Shown here one piece after another: positions 1 to 9,955 of a DNA stretch of 64,000 bases. Position numbers and translations under genes: made by a program. Below the pieces are notes generated by a model. It ran no database searches and was not told the DNA's origin. It saw only the letters and a list, made by a program, of their open reading frames with translations. Source of the stretch: Aurantiochytrium sp. KH105 (Eukaryota; Sar; Bigyra; Thraustochytrida; Thraustochytriidae); NCBI GenBank assembly GCA_003116975.1, contig BGKB01000009.1, positions 373,126-437,125 of the forward strand, written 5' to 3'. The first letter of the stretch is position 1. Each line of letters begins with the position of its first letter.

Positions 1-2293
1 TTCGATCCGGGACTCCTTGCGCCACCCTTTGACGACTGTCATCGTCAGCGGCGGACCGATGTAAAAGTGCTTGGGTACGTGCTGCAGCGCCCGGGGCAAC
101 TCGCGCAGGTGGTGTTGCGTCATCCTGTCCGACCAAGAGTCGCTCCAAATTGGGCCTTCTCAACGAAGAGGATGAAGAGGACGAGCTCATACGACGGCGG
201 CGCGCAAATCTCGCGCCTGTGCCTTGGGGTCCTACATTTGGTGTCTCGTGCTGTCGGTCATTCGAAACGCTTGTCTCCACGTTCTGTTCGAATGGAGCAG
301 GTGCTTCTTGAGGGTCCACGACAAAAGTATTACGGCTTGCGTCCCCTTCCGCAGTAGCGCCCGTAGTTGGAGGTCGATCCGCATTTCGTCTCGTGATTGG
401 GCCAGGCACTGTGCCAGCGTTTTCAACGGGTGGTTCTTGCATGACAGTTTCCGTAGTGATCCACGGTTGTGCGAATGGAGGCGTTCTGCGCTCTGCTGGC
501 TGGGCTCCCGGGCCCGCGGTCTCTCGAGCGGGCGCCGCCGCTCCACCAAGGTGTGTTCGGGCCGCAAATCCAGGAAAGAGTGCGGCAGCGATGTTATTTC
601 CCTCGCCGACATCGTTTGTTCTCGGTTCGGCGAAGTTGTTATTGTTCTCACGATCAGCACGAGGCGGGAATGCGGCTGTTTGAGGATGAAATCGCGGGGC
701 TAAGAGTGGGGCCTCGGGTATCTGCGCACGATTTCCGTGAGAGGCCTGCAAGTTAAACATACGTCTGCGGTTGTGGGACCTCATTCCATTCATGCGCATG
801 GCGCGTTGGAGATTCCGCTGCTCCTGAGAGATGTCTCGCGTGCGACGATAGGCAATACGAGCCTTTGCTACCGCAACCACAGCTTGGTCGACGTTCTGCT
901 CGGAATCAATCTCTCTTTGACGATCTACGTCATCTTGTTGAAGCTGGCTCAGGGCAAGCTGCGCACTCAGTTCATTCATCTCCGGGATTGTGAGTGATTT
1001 TACAAGACTCACTTCGTTTGCAAGTCGAGCTGCCACTTGGCTCACCGCAGAAACGCGGCGGGTCTCGAGACGATTCGCCATTTGAACGAGATTTTCAAGA
1101 CGAGTAGCGTTGTGAGGATTCGGGTCAGTCCTGAGACTTTGCGAAGTAACACGAAGATACTCGGCGCCCTCGCGAATACGCCGGGTCAACACAGCGTCTG
1201 TGACGCCGCTCATGACCGTACCTGCGTTGCGCATATCAAAGTCAAGAAGGCTTGGTACATCGGATGGAGGACTGCAGAGTATCCGAAGCTTGACGATGGC
1301 ATTAAGGACTTGCGCAGTGTCCTCCTCGAGAGAGTCGTACGAAGCCGTAAGAAGCGAGGCAGCTGGCAAAGCACGCGCAAGCTCGACAGCTCGCTTGTAG
1401 GCGGCACGAGCGCCGTCCCATTCCCATTTTCCCGGACCAACCCAGACCCGAGAGGGTCCCAGGCCGCCGCCCCACGCAGAGAGAGTGTCGGAGATGGGGG
1501 GTTGTAAAAAGTATAAGCGCGCCCAGAGCACTTCAGAGTCGCAGATGTCAGCAAAGGCCTGTGAGGTCGTCGCGAGCCGCCCAATATCGCGCACAGGTAA
1601 ATAAACAAGCACATAGGAAAGAATCTCTTCCGTGAGTAGCGAGGGCTCCATTCTGTCGCTGCGCCTGTCTCGACGGTTGCGGCGGCCGTAGGAGCGTGGC
1701 ATCATCGAAGATTCGGTCGGTGCCCCGCGCCCGTTTGCCCTATTGTGCGGCTCGAGCGCTCGCATGTGCACTTGATTGGTATGCGCAGCATCATTATTAA
1801 AGTTTGCGTGGGCGCCCATAGCCGGCGTCGACGCTGCGAGGCGTTCTGTGGGGGGAGCATCTGGATGGAGACTTGGCGACGGGAGCTGGTTTTCGCCAGA
1901 TTGTGAGGTGACTGGGACTTCGCGCACCGTGCGCAAGAGTTCATCAATGACGTTACCAACAGATGTGATGGGTACCCAGCTGTCTTGGGCAAAGGCACGG
2001 ACAAAGACCTCTTGGAGTTCATGAAACTGAGCAGATTTAGCCCATTCAAGCTCAAACTTGGGTCGTGGCGTCGAGTTCCGCCAGGGTACAAAGATGCGCG
2101 GCGGTTCGTGCGGGTGTCTCCGGCTGAAACGGAGGAGTAGGTCGGACTCGACGGTGGTGTTATCATCGTCGCGGAGGGTGATACGGACGCGCCAGCAAAG
2201 GCCTGCGGTGTCCGCGACTTCGTCCAGCTGCACATCCTCGGGTACTTTGAGCTCCTTTACGTCGCGCAAGATGAGCGTGCGCGCGGCCTGCAT
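1..2293 (-). CDS. F-box protein with N-terminal ubiquitin-conjugating-like fold (5' part only)
   Basis: The frame is open from ATG 2293 to the window edge: 764 codons with no stop, the C-terminus lying outside. An in-frame stop (2348-2350) precedes the ATG. Residues about 25-125 resemble a UBC/UEV/RWD fold: a Trp in CWRVRIT, then RRHPHEPPRIFVP, which matches the YPxxPP strand-loop of E2 enzymes, then a final helix VGNVIDELL. No catalytic Cys is seen where an E2 would carry it, so this half should be non-catalytic. Residues about 216-262 are an F-box (ILSYVLVYLPVRDIGRL followed by VLWARLYF), which would bind Skp1 of an SCF ubiquitin ligase. The rest is polar and low in complexity, with an Arg-rich stretch near 205 and a Ser run near 710. 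It could be a substrate receptor; no substrate domain such as WD40 or LRR is visible in this part. The F-box is clear; the UBC-like call is less sure. Confidence 0.72.
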   Translation of the reverse strand, partial: MQAARTLILRDVKELKVPEDVQLDEVADTAGLCWRVRITLRDDDNTTVESDLLLRFSRRHPHEPPRIFVPWRNSTPRPKFELEWAKSAQFHELQEVFVRAFAQDSWVPITSVGNVIDELLRTVREVPVTSQSGENQLPSPSLHPDAPPTERLAASTPAMGAHANFNNDAAHTNQVHMRALEPHNRANGRGAPTESSMMPRSYGRRNRRDRRSDRMEPSLLTEEILSYVLVYLPVRDIGRLATTSQAFADICDSEVLWARLYFLQPPISDTLSAWGGGLGPSRVWVGPGKWEWDGARAAYKRAVELARALPAASLLTASYDSLEEDTAQVLNAIVKLRILCSPPSDVPSLLDFDMRNAGTVMSGVTDAVLTRRIREGAEYLRVTSQSLRTDPNPHNATRLENLVQMANRLETRRVSAVSQVAARLANEVSLVKSLTIPEMNELSAQLALSQLQQDDVDRQREIDSEQNVDQAVVAVAKARIAYRRTRDISQEQRNLQRAMRMNGMRSHNRRRMFNLQASHGNRAQIPEAPLLAPRFHPQTAAFPPRADRENNNNFAEPRTNDVGEGNNIAAALFPGFAARTHLGGAAAPARETAGPGAQPAERRTPPFAQPWITTETVMQEPPVENAGTVPGPITRRNADRPPTTGATAEGDASRNTFVVDPQEAPAPFEQNVETSVSNDRQHETPNVGPQGTGARFARRRRMSSSSSSSSLRRPNLERLLVGQDDATPPARVAPGAAARTQALLHRSAADDDSRQRVAQGVPDR

Positions 2294-2581
2294 GGTCTGC
2301 GCGCGCTCGCTCGCAAACGTCGAAAGCACGCCAGGCCGGTCCGCAAGCTAGCGAGCTCGCTAGCCTGGTGGCACGCTAGGCAGGTCTTGCTTGGTCCCTC
2401 CCGCGGGATGCTTGCGTCTATGCGCCTGTGCGCGCGTGCGTGCGTGCGTGCGTGCGTACGTGCGCCGCCAGCCCGGGCGCGGCGAAGGCTACTGTCGCGG
2501 CAGCTGCCGCCGAGACTCGCGCCACGCAAAACCCTCGTCTCGCGGCTTTTTGGCTTTTGCAAAGAGCGCTCACTCTGTCAC

Positions 2582-2583
<2 letters not shown>

Positions 2584-2645
<62 letters not shown>

Positions 2646-2753
2646 TTCAGGCTTTCTTTTCAGGCTTTCTTTTCAGGCTTTCTTTTCAGGCTTTCTTTTC
2701 AGGCTTTCTTTTCTTTTCTTTTCTTTTCTTTTCTTTTCTTTTCTTTTCTTTTC
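2584..2753. repeat. Compound pyrimidine microsatellite: TTTC, then a 13-mer, then TTTTC
   Basis: Three abutting tandem arrays: TTTC x15 (2584-2643), TTTTCAGGCTTTC x5 (2644-2708) and TTTTC x9 (2709-2753). The strand bias is complete (pyrimidines on +). The 13-mer looks like a unit built from the flanking repeats plus a CAGG insertion that then amplified. Confidence 0.95.
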
Positions 2754-3280
2754 TTTGTGCGCGCTTCTTCTCTCACAAGTTGCCTGCCTGCCTGTGTATA
2801 CTTGTTAGGTTTTGCCGCTGATGCTGCTCGCATTCAAGTTCTGGGCGGAAAGCGCTCACCTTCTGACTACGTTCTCCACGAAAAGCAACCAAGGCAAGCC
2901 TACGCATAGATGGGGATGATTATAGACACTCGCACAACGTGACTGCAACGTTGGGTATGGAGGGCTAAATAGATTCCTTTACGAATGATCGTTTGTACTT
3001 GCTCGCGACGAAGAGTACGTCAGCTGCAGCTGACTGCAGCAGCAGCAGTGACGGTGAGTTTGTGGTATGGGCTGATGGGAGCTTGGGTTCATGGAAGCAA
3101 AGGGAAGGAAAACAGAGCTAATACGGAATTACTCAATCATTCAGACTTGGGGTGTTTTAGTGCTACAAAACAGTTCAATAGCAAGGGACTGGCTTGCAGA
3201 AAGCAAAGCCACAGTGCTTGGAAACTAGCTCTCGTCAGGGAGATCGAATGGAAGAAACCAGACCGCAGCCAAAAAAGAGA

Positions 3281-3331
3281 CTGCGATGCGATGCGTTGCG
3301 TTGCGATGCGATGCGTTGTGATGCGATGCGT
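3281..3331. repeat. GATGC/GTTGC pentamer array
   Basis: About ten tandem pentamers alternating GATGC and GTTGC immediately downstream of the AP2 gene's 3' end. No coding meaning is seen. Confidence 0.9.
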
Positions 3332-3377
3332 TTGACGACGTGTGGTTTGGATTTGTTTGAAAGGAAAGAGCACGCAC

Positions 3378-4470
3378 TCAAGAGGAGTGCTTGCGCTTTC
3401 CAAGTTTGATCGACGCATGTTTGAAGCTTGAGACGCTTACGCTGCTCTTGTCAGCGCCAACATCGTCAGCGTACACATCATCGTCGTCGACATCGTCGGA
3501 ACCCTTCCGTTTTCCGGGAGAGTCGCTCGTACCGCCACTTGATCCACCGCTTGATCCGCCGCTCGAGCCCGCGGAGCCGCTAGGATCGTCCGGAGAAAGT
3601 TCATCATTGGACGATTCCACAGCGCGTTTCTTGGTACCGTGTGACACGGAAATTGTCTTTTTCTTTTTGGACCCGGACAATGAAGAGTCAGAGGATCCGG
3701 AGTTTGAAGAGGAGCTGGAGCCACCCGTGACCAATGCGGACATTGTCAAAGCACGAGCAGAGCTGGAAGATCCAGAACCCGTAGAGCGAGCTTGGCGAGA
3801 CGATCGCTGACCGTCCTCGCCCGGGTCTTGCGAAAGAGTGTCCTTGTCTGTGGACCCTGTACTTGAGTTTTTGTCGCTCGAGTTGGAATCAGAGCCTGCG
3901 ACTGTGGGCTCGGTGCTACGAGAGCTATTGTGTGCGGCGCCCTTTCTGTTTTTGCGGTACGACTCTTGAAGCTGTTTGCGAATTTCTGTATCTGGAAAGT
4001 TCAGTGCGTGGCCACTCTCCCCGAGTTCCACTAGCCTGTCGTCCACCGCAAGAGCGGCCTGAATTTCGGATGCGTAGACGCCGAGATGTTCACTCCGGCC
4101 GTTGATCCAGATGCGGGCAATCCACTTTTTCCCTCTCTTGTGCCACGAGACGCCGCGGTACTTTGAGCTGTTGTTCTTTTGACGGCGGGCCGACAAATCG
4201 TCATCGAAAGAGCGAATACTAGCCGACATTCCGGACGCCATGCTGCCCATATACATTCCACCCTGCTGCATGTTTGGGGCTTGACTATAGAACATGGGAT
4301 AGCTCGGTGTAAAACCCTGCAATTGTCCTGGTGAGAAGATGAAACCAGCGTTGCTCATGGCAGCGGCTTGCTGTTGAGGTCCGCCTTGCATCTGTGCTTG
4401 TTGCATCTGCTGACCGGTCATGCCAAAGCCCGGGAAGGACTGGCCACCTTGCATCACAAAATTGATGGGA

Positions 4471-4503
<33 letters not shown>

Positions 4504-5060
4504 GTATTATCGAGCATGTGTCGAGGCATGCCCGCCACGGATTCCTGCGATCCGTCTCCGGAGCTATCAGCACTGCCACCGTTGCTACCACTGCTTTTAC
4601 TCTCGTCTCTAGACTCTGCGCGAGACCGAAGGACTGTTGTTGCGGTGGAAACCGACGGGCCTGTAAAGGCTTTTTGCAGGTGGTGATTGAGATCCTGGGA
4701 CTGAGACGAATGTTGTTGCTGAGAGTTCACATTGGATGACGAGCTTGAACTTGAACTGGAGCCTGAGGACGACGCGACGTTGTTCATGAGTTGTTGCAGC
4801 TGCAGCCCGGTCTGCGAGGCGAACGCGCTCATTCCATTAGATTCCTTCTTCATCGGGGACTGCTGCTGCTGCTGCTGCTGCTGGAGTTGGTGTTGCTGCT
4901 GATTGTCCTGTTGCGGCTGCTGTTGTGGTAGGTTCATGGGGTATGCACCGTAGTAAAAGATGGGCTGCGGGGTGTTGCTCATCATCTGTTGCCCTTGCGT
5001 GTTTGACTGTCCCATCATACTGTAGACGTTGTATGCCGGGTAGAATCCCCCAAAGCTCAT

Positions 5061-5109
<49 letters not shown>

Positions 5110-5462
5110 GGGCCGGACGAGACTCGTTCCATGGATTGCTGATTCGCAGGACCGGAGATGACGTTTTGTTGAAAATTGAGCTGTTGCTGCTCGCGCTGAC
5201 GTTGCTGCTCGTCTTGGAGTCGTTGGAGCTGTTTCTGTTGCTCTTCACGTTGCTGTTCCTGCTGGAGCTGCTGTTGCTGTTGCAAGGCTTGGAGCTGTTG
5301 GAGGTGCTGAAGGCGCAAATCGTATTGGCTCTTTTCTTGCATTTCTCTTGATCCGCCTGGACTCGGCATTCCGTTCGTCGTATTGTGAGAATCTAGAGAC
5401 TGCTGCTGCTGCTGCTGCTGCTGCTGGTCCTTGCCTGAGTTGGCGCCGCTGAGGTTTTGCAT
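3378..5462 (-). CDS. PolyQ-rich AP2/ERF-domain transcription factor
   Basis: 694 aa from ATG 5462. The frame stays open upstream for 53 codons of Arg/Pro-rich sequence, but without another ATG, so that part is taken as 5' leader. One AP2 DNA-binding domain lies at about residues 432-485: KYRGVSWHKRGKKWIARIW, then HLGVYASEIQAALAVD, with the three-strand/one-helix layout of plant and protist AP2 domains. The N-terminal 400 residues are dominated by Gln runs of up to about 17, with Ser runs between them, typical of activation domains. The C-terminus has Lys/Arg clusters (KKKK near the Ser-rich part, then KRKGSDD and GKRKHSS) that could be nuclear signals. Single AP2 domains occur in stramenopiles and apicomplexans as well as plants, so no plant ortholog is claimed. 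The target genes are unknown. The protein is probably nuclear. Confidence 0.9.
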
Positions 5463-8400
5463 TCTGTTTTTGTTTCCTTTCTCTTGGTCGCTCGCTGTTG
5501 GTCGAGCTGGTCTTGTTTCACCGGGCGAGCAGAACCCAAGCCGGCGTGGGCGGGTGGCTCCAGCCCGCTCGCTGCCTGCCCGTCTGGCAGGCAGAGCGGA
5601 GGCCCCGGCGCGCGAGGCCAAGCGAGGCGGGCGCTCGCTAACCCACTCACCAACTCGCTAACGAGGCAAGGGGCTGCTCCAATAAAGCCAAAGGAAAGAA
5701 GCTATCGCCAGAGCTCGCGGGCAGCGCGCACGGGCAGCGCTCGCGGGCGCGCGGCACGCCGTCGCGGGCGGCCAGCGCCGGTGCGCTGCGGCGGTCGCTT
5801 GCGCGGGCGGGCTCGCCCCCCCACCGACAGCGGCGGCAGGCGGGGCTCGCGACGAGGGCTGTCTGTCTGTGCCGGCGGCCGCCGCTGCAAGATGGCCGCT
5901 TGATGTGGCTGATGTTGAGTCGAGGCGCGACGGGGAAGCGCGACGGACAGGCGCCGCGGGCGCGCGCTCGCGACGGCGGCGGCGCGGACGGCGGGCGAGC
6001 GGACGGGCACGGGCGCGGGCGCGGGGTCACGGGCGGGCGGGCGGGCGGGCGGGCGCGCGGGCGCGGCACGGACTTGGGGCTTCGGTTTGGTTTAATTTGG
6101 TGTCTGCCTCCCCGCTTGCTTGCTGCTTGCTGGTTGCCTGCCAGGCCTTCCTCTCTCTCCTTTCTTCCTCCCTTTCTCCCCCTCTCGCCCTCCCGCGCCT
6201 CTCTATTTTTTCTGCCTTGGCTCCCCCGCTGTCCTCATTAGGCTATGGGCTGCTGCGGGGAAACATGAAAGCTAGCCAGTGGTGCCACTGCGTGGGAGAA
6301 TCTGCCCCGTTTTGGCCCACAGCGTGCACGTTTCCCCGCACTGTGGTCCACACCATCGATCCCGCATTTAGCGACCGCCTCGGTCGCAGTCCGTCTACTT
6401 TGGTCAGTGCGGTGCTGCGGTGGTAAAAGACTAGGGGGTCCTAAGCGCGGCGACGGCGCGCCGGCGCCGGGCAGGATCCCGCACCTGCGGTATTTTGAGG
6501 GGGGGGGGATAACAACTCTGCGGGGGCCGCACAGCGAGGGGATCCCGACTCCATGAGGCTGTGGCTCGGTGCGGGATAGCTTCAGCTCTTGTCGTGAGGA
6601 GTGAGGGGATTTGAGGTGAGGTACACTGACGCTTTTTTGCGCCGCGCCTCCACGCAGCTGCGTGTAGCGGATCAAAATCCTGCGCATCAACGGGGGGACG
6701 TGCAGCGCAGGCCGCAACCCCAGAGTACTGGCACCCCTCACTCACCCCGCCCGCGCTGCTTACCCGCGTATTATATGCGCGCCGCACGGAGGGAGGCATG
6801 GAGGGAGCAAAGGCTCACGGTGCCCGCCCGCCAGTAAACCTAGCTGCTTCGCGCTGTCTTCCGTCTGCAATGCGCGCTGCTTCGCGGTGTCATGCGGGGG
6901 CTGCGGCGGCCGGCGAAACCCGCCTCGCTCCGTCCGCAGTGGCCGCTGGGCTGGCTGGCGACGAGACGAGAGACGAGGCGCGGCGACGCGCGACGAGACG
7001 CGGCGGCATAGACGGGGGAGTCTTGGTGGGTGAGTTCGAGGCGGGCAGAGCCGCGGCGAGGCGTCTCGAGATGTAGTCGCGGTTCCGAGCCAAGCTAGCG
7101 CCCACCGCACCGATCGCTCGTTTCCCGTGCCACAGCCAGCGAGGCAGGGCTGAACTGTGGACAGGGTGCGGTGGAGGGCGCGGCCCGCAGCTCGCCGCCT
7201 TTTGCCGCAGTGACGCTGGCCCCGCCTGCCACGCTGTGCCAGGCGCGAGCGCGGCACAGTTAGGATCAAACGGCCGGAGGGCGCTTCCGCCACCGCCGCC
7301 CGCCTTCCCCCGCGGCCCCGGTGGTGGCCAGCCTCGCTGTCGCCCGCTCGCTCGCTCGCCCCCCTTCTCCCTCTTCCCCCCCTCGCCCAACGGCCCCTCC
7401 CGCCACACCCCCCTTGCCTGCGACGGCGCCGTCCACAACGCTCCCTTGCCTGCCCAGCCAGCCAGCCGTCAGCCCAGCCAGCTGCCCCAGTCGCCTCGCC
7501 CCCCGCCCCTGCGCGCCTCGCCGGCGTTCGCAGGCCTCCCCTCCCTCCCCTCCCGCGCCCTGTCGCGGCGAAACCCCCGCCGCGCCGCCTCGCTCGCAGC
7601 CGCCGCGCTCGCAGTGGCCGCCGCCGCGTGCGGGTCCGAGGCGGCCGCGGAGCAGAGCGGAGCAGAGCAGTGCGGAGCCCGAGCAGAGCAGAGGCGGCGA
7701 CTTCGCGGCCGCTCCAGCACACCTCTACTCTACCACACAGCGCGGCGCCTGCGCACAGAGAGAGGCCAGGCTTAGCTTGTGCTAACTCGCCGTAGTTAGT
7801 CCGAGCGCAGAGCGGTGGCGAACCTCCGGACTTCACGCGCATGTAGGAGAGTCATTGTGATAGCGAGCGAATAGATGAATGCCAAGCGCGCGAGAGGGGA
7901 GAGCACGCTGTGGCGCCGGCCGCGGGTTCTGGCGGTGGGAGGGCGGCAGGGTTAGCTGGCGGTGGGAGGGCGGCTGGCTGGCTGGCTGGCTGGCTGTTGC
8001 ACTTGCAGCTGCAGCTGCATCTGGCAGTGGCCGGACGCAGTGGAGGAATTCGGGCATCGCAGAGCGTTTCATTCTCTCATCCCTGGCAGTGGCGTCGATC
8101 GTCGAGTCGTCCAGCCGTCTCTCTCCATCTATCCATGCATGCGTGCATGCGTGCATGCGTCCATCAGCCGGTCGCCCATTCATCCCTCGGTGGCCGGTCG
8201 GTTTTCACAGCGCCACTGCGCCGCACTGCCACACCGCCCGCACCGCTGCCCCTCTCTCCCCCCAGCGCGTGCGGCCCCTCTGTGCCACGCGTTCGCGCCG
8301 CGCCGACTGCGCCCCGTCCACCGCCACTGGCGCCGCGGCGGCAATGCGGCCCGCAGCGCGATGTTACGTGCGTAGCCCTCGCAGTTGGGCGTGCGGGGAG

Positions 8401-9955
8401 GGCGGCGCCCCGCAGAGGCCCCCGCACGTTTGATTCGATTACCACATTGTGGTAAAACTTTTACCTCAATACTCTACACAACGATGGTGGTGGCATGTTG
8501 GCAAGATCCTCAACCCCTCTATTTTCATCGCTACCAGATCTAATGACATTACTCGTAACAAATGTTCAGATGTGTCTCTGGGTCTGGTGCGAGGAAAACG
8601 CCGAACGAACCAACGCACCTCCGAGCGCGCGCGTTTTGAGTCGCCCTGGCTCACCGCACCTGCGGGGTGCTTCTCCCCTTCTTTGTGCCTGCGGTAGCCT
8701 GCGAGAAAGCCTCTTCGGCGGCGCGCGTTTTTGCGATTTTTGCATGCCATGCCGCAGCCGCCCGCGACGTGGACAGGCTGCTGCTAACTGCTGCTGCTGC
8801 TGCCGTCCCTGCTGCAGTGCTTTGTCTGGCTAGCTGTGCTGTTTGGCGACTCGAAACGGGCGACCGACCCAACCGACCTGCGATCGATCGCCTCCAACGC
8901 CGTGGCTTGGCTACCCCTCGGACGCATCGCTCGTCTGCGTAGTGTAGACTTACCTTCCCTTGCTACTTCTTGCACGTCCTCGTCCACCCATGCCAGTGTG
9001 GCACGGGACACGCCAAACAATGCAGCAAACACTCACGACAGCGACTCGCGCTCGTGCCTCGCGGCCTCGGACCTGTCGCCAAATCGTCGCCTCGTGCGTC
9101 CAACCTATCAATCCACCCCTCCATCCACGCATCGTCCAGGCCTCCCCGACAGGGATCCATCCATCCATCCCTCCCTCCCATCGACCGACCGACCGACCCG
9201 GACGCGTCCCGATTCGCCGCTCCTCCCTCCTCGCGCTGCGTTCCTGCCGCCCAGGCGCCAGTGCAGGCGGGGGTATAATGTACATGTTGTCTGGCTGTTG
9301 TCTCCACGCACGATGCGCACGATGCGCAAGGCAGCACGCGGCCAGGTCTGTCTCCCGGCCGCCTTGCCAAGCAGCCGCAGGCCCCCCGCCGCCCCTACAG
9401 CCCCCTCGCGCGCTCCCCGCGCTGCGCCGCCGCGCCGGCCTTAGCCGCCCCTACCGCGCGCTAGGGGCTGGCCGCCCGTCCGCGCTCTGTTTCCACTGCG
9501 CTTCCGGGCAGGTCGTGAAGCGACGAGCAGAGCAGAGCAGAGCAGAGCAGAGCAGGCAGGCGATTTTATCCTGCGCGGGACCGAGGTCAAGCGGCTGGCG
9601 CAGCCACCTGGCTGCAGGTCGCAGGCGCGCAGGAGCCACGGAGGGAGGGCGCGAACACAGCAGGCCAGGCCGGGGCAGTGGAAGGGGCGGAGTCCAGGGG
9701 ACTGGACTGACTGGCTGGCCGGCTGGCTGGCTGGGCGAGAAGTGGAGTCGGCTGTTCTCTGGCAAGGCTAGCGCGTGCTGCGGACGGCCAATGGCCAGGC
9801 GGTCGGTGAGCGCGCCAGCCAGGTCTGATCGCGAGACGAGCAGCGAGAGATTGGCAAGGCAGGAGGGAAAGGCAAGGGAAAATACTCTTCATCAACAGCA
9901 GCTGGCAGCAGCAAGAAGCTTCGGTAAGTTATTCATGTAGTAGTAGTATATGACA
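5463..9955. other. Long gene-poor GC-rich region upstream of the AP2 gene
   Basis: Nearly 4.5 kb between the AP2 start and the 3' end of the Rab3GAP2 gene. Long open frames exist on both strands but are Arg/Ala/Pro-rich, mostly lack a sensible ATG and show no domain; GC content alone explains them. Contents: GGGC runs (about 6030-6065), a cluster of strong inverted repeats (6241-6711), AGAGC/GAGCA pentamer clusters (7651-7691 and 9524-9553), CTGG runs (7975-7996 and 9708-9732) and ATGCGTGC repeats (8130-8160). Most of this is probably the AP2 gene's promoter and leader. Confidence 0.6.
6241..6711 (+). ncRNA. Possible structured RNA: cluster of nested inverted repeats with a T6 run
   Basis: Several perfect stems lie close together. 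TGCGGGGAAAC (6254-6264) pairs with GTTTCCCCGCA (6330-6340) and encloses CAGTGG/CCACTG (6277-6290). ATCCCGCACC (6476-6485) pairs with GGTGCGGGAT (6568-6577), extended inside by TGCGG (6486-6490)/CCGCA (6527-6531). CACGCAGCTGCGTG (6651-6664) is a perfect palindrome, followed by GGAT-CAAA-ATCC (6669-6680) and CCTGCGC/GCGCAGG (6679-6711). A T6 run at 6633-6638 could end a Pol III transcript on +. No RNase P, MRP, SRP, telomerase or spliceosomal signature was recognised. The strand and ends are guesses. High GC makes some stems likely by chance. Confidence 0.25.

Larger units (their letters stand above)
2294..3377. other. Intergenic region, divergent/5' flank with microsatellites
   Basis: No gene is supported here. 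It lies between the 5' end of the F-box gene and the 3' end of the AP2 gene. It holds GCGT repeats (about 2433-2463), the three-part pyrimidine repeat listed separately (2584-2753), alternating CAG/CTG-like bases near 3020-3050 and a pentamer array at 3281-3331. Confidence 0.7.

Noticed and set aside
6600-6640. Resemblance of TGAGGTGAGGTAC to RNase P RNA
   Set aside because: A short match to part of human RNase P RNA without the conserved core elements; treated as chance.
6760-7842. Open frame of 360 codons on the minus strand
   Set aside because: Arg/Ala/Gly/Pro-rich throughout, several equally long frames overlap it on both strands, no domain. It follows from GC content.
8941-8960. U1 snRNA-like ACTTACCTT
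   Set aside because: Only a nine-base match to the U1 5' end; no following stem-loops or Sm site.
8960-9940. Open frame of 326 codons on the plus strand
   Set aside because: Low-complexity composition and tandem repeats, no recognisable fold, lies in the long upstream desert.
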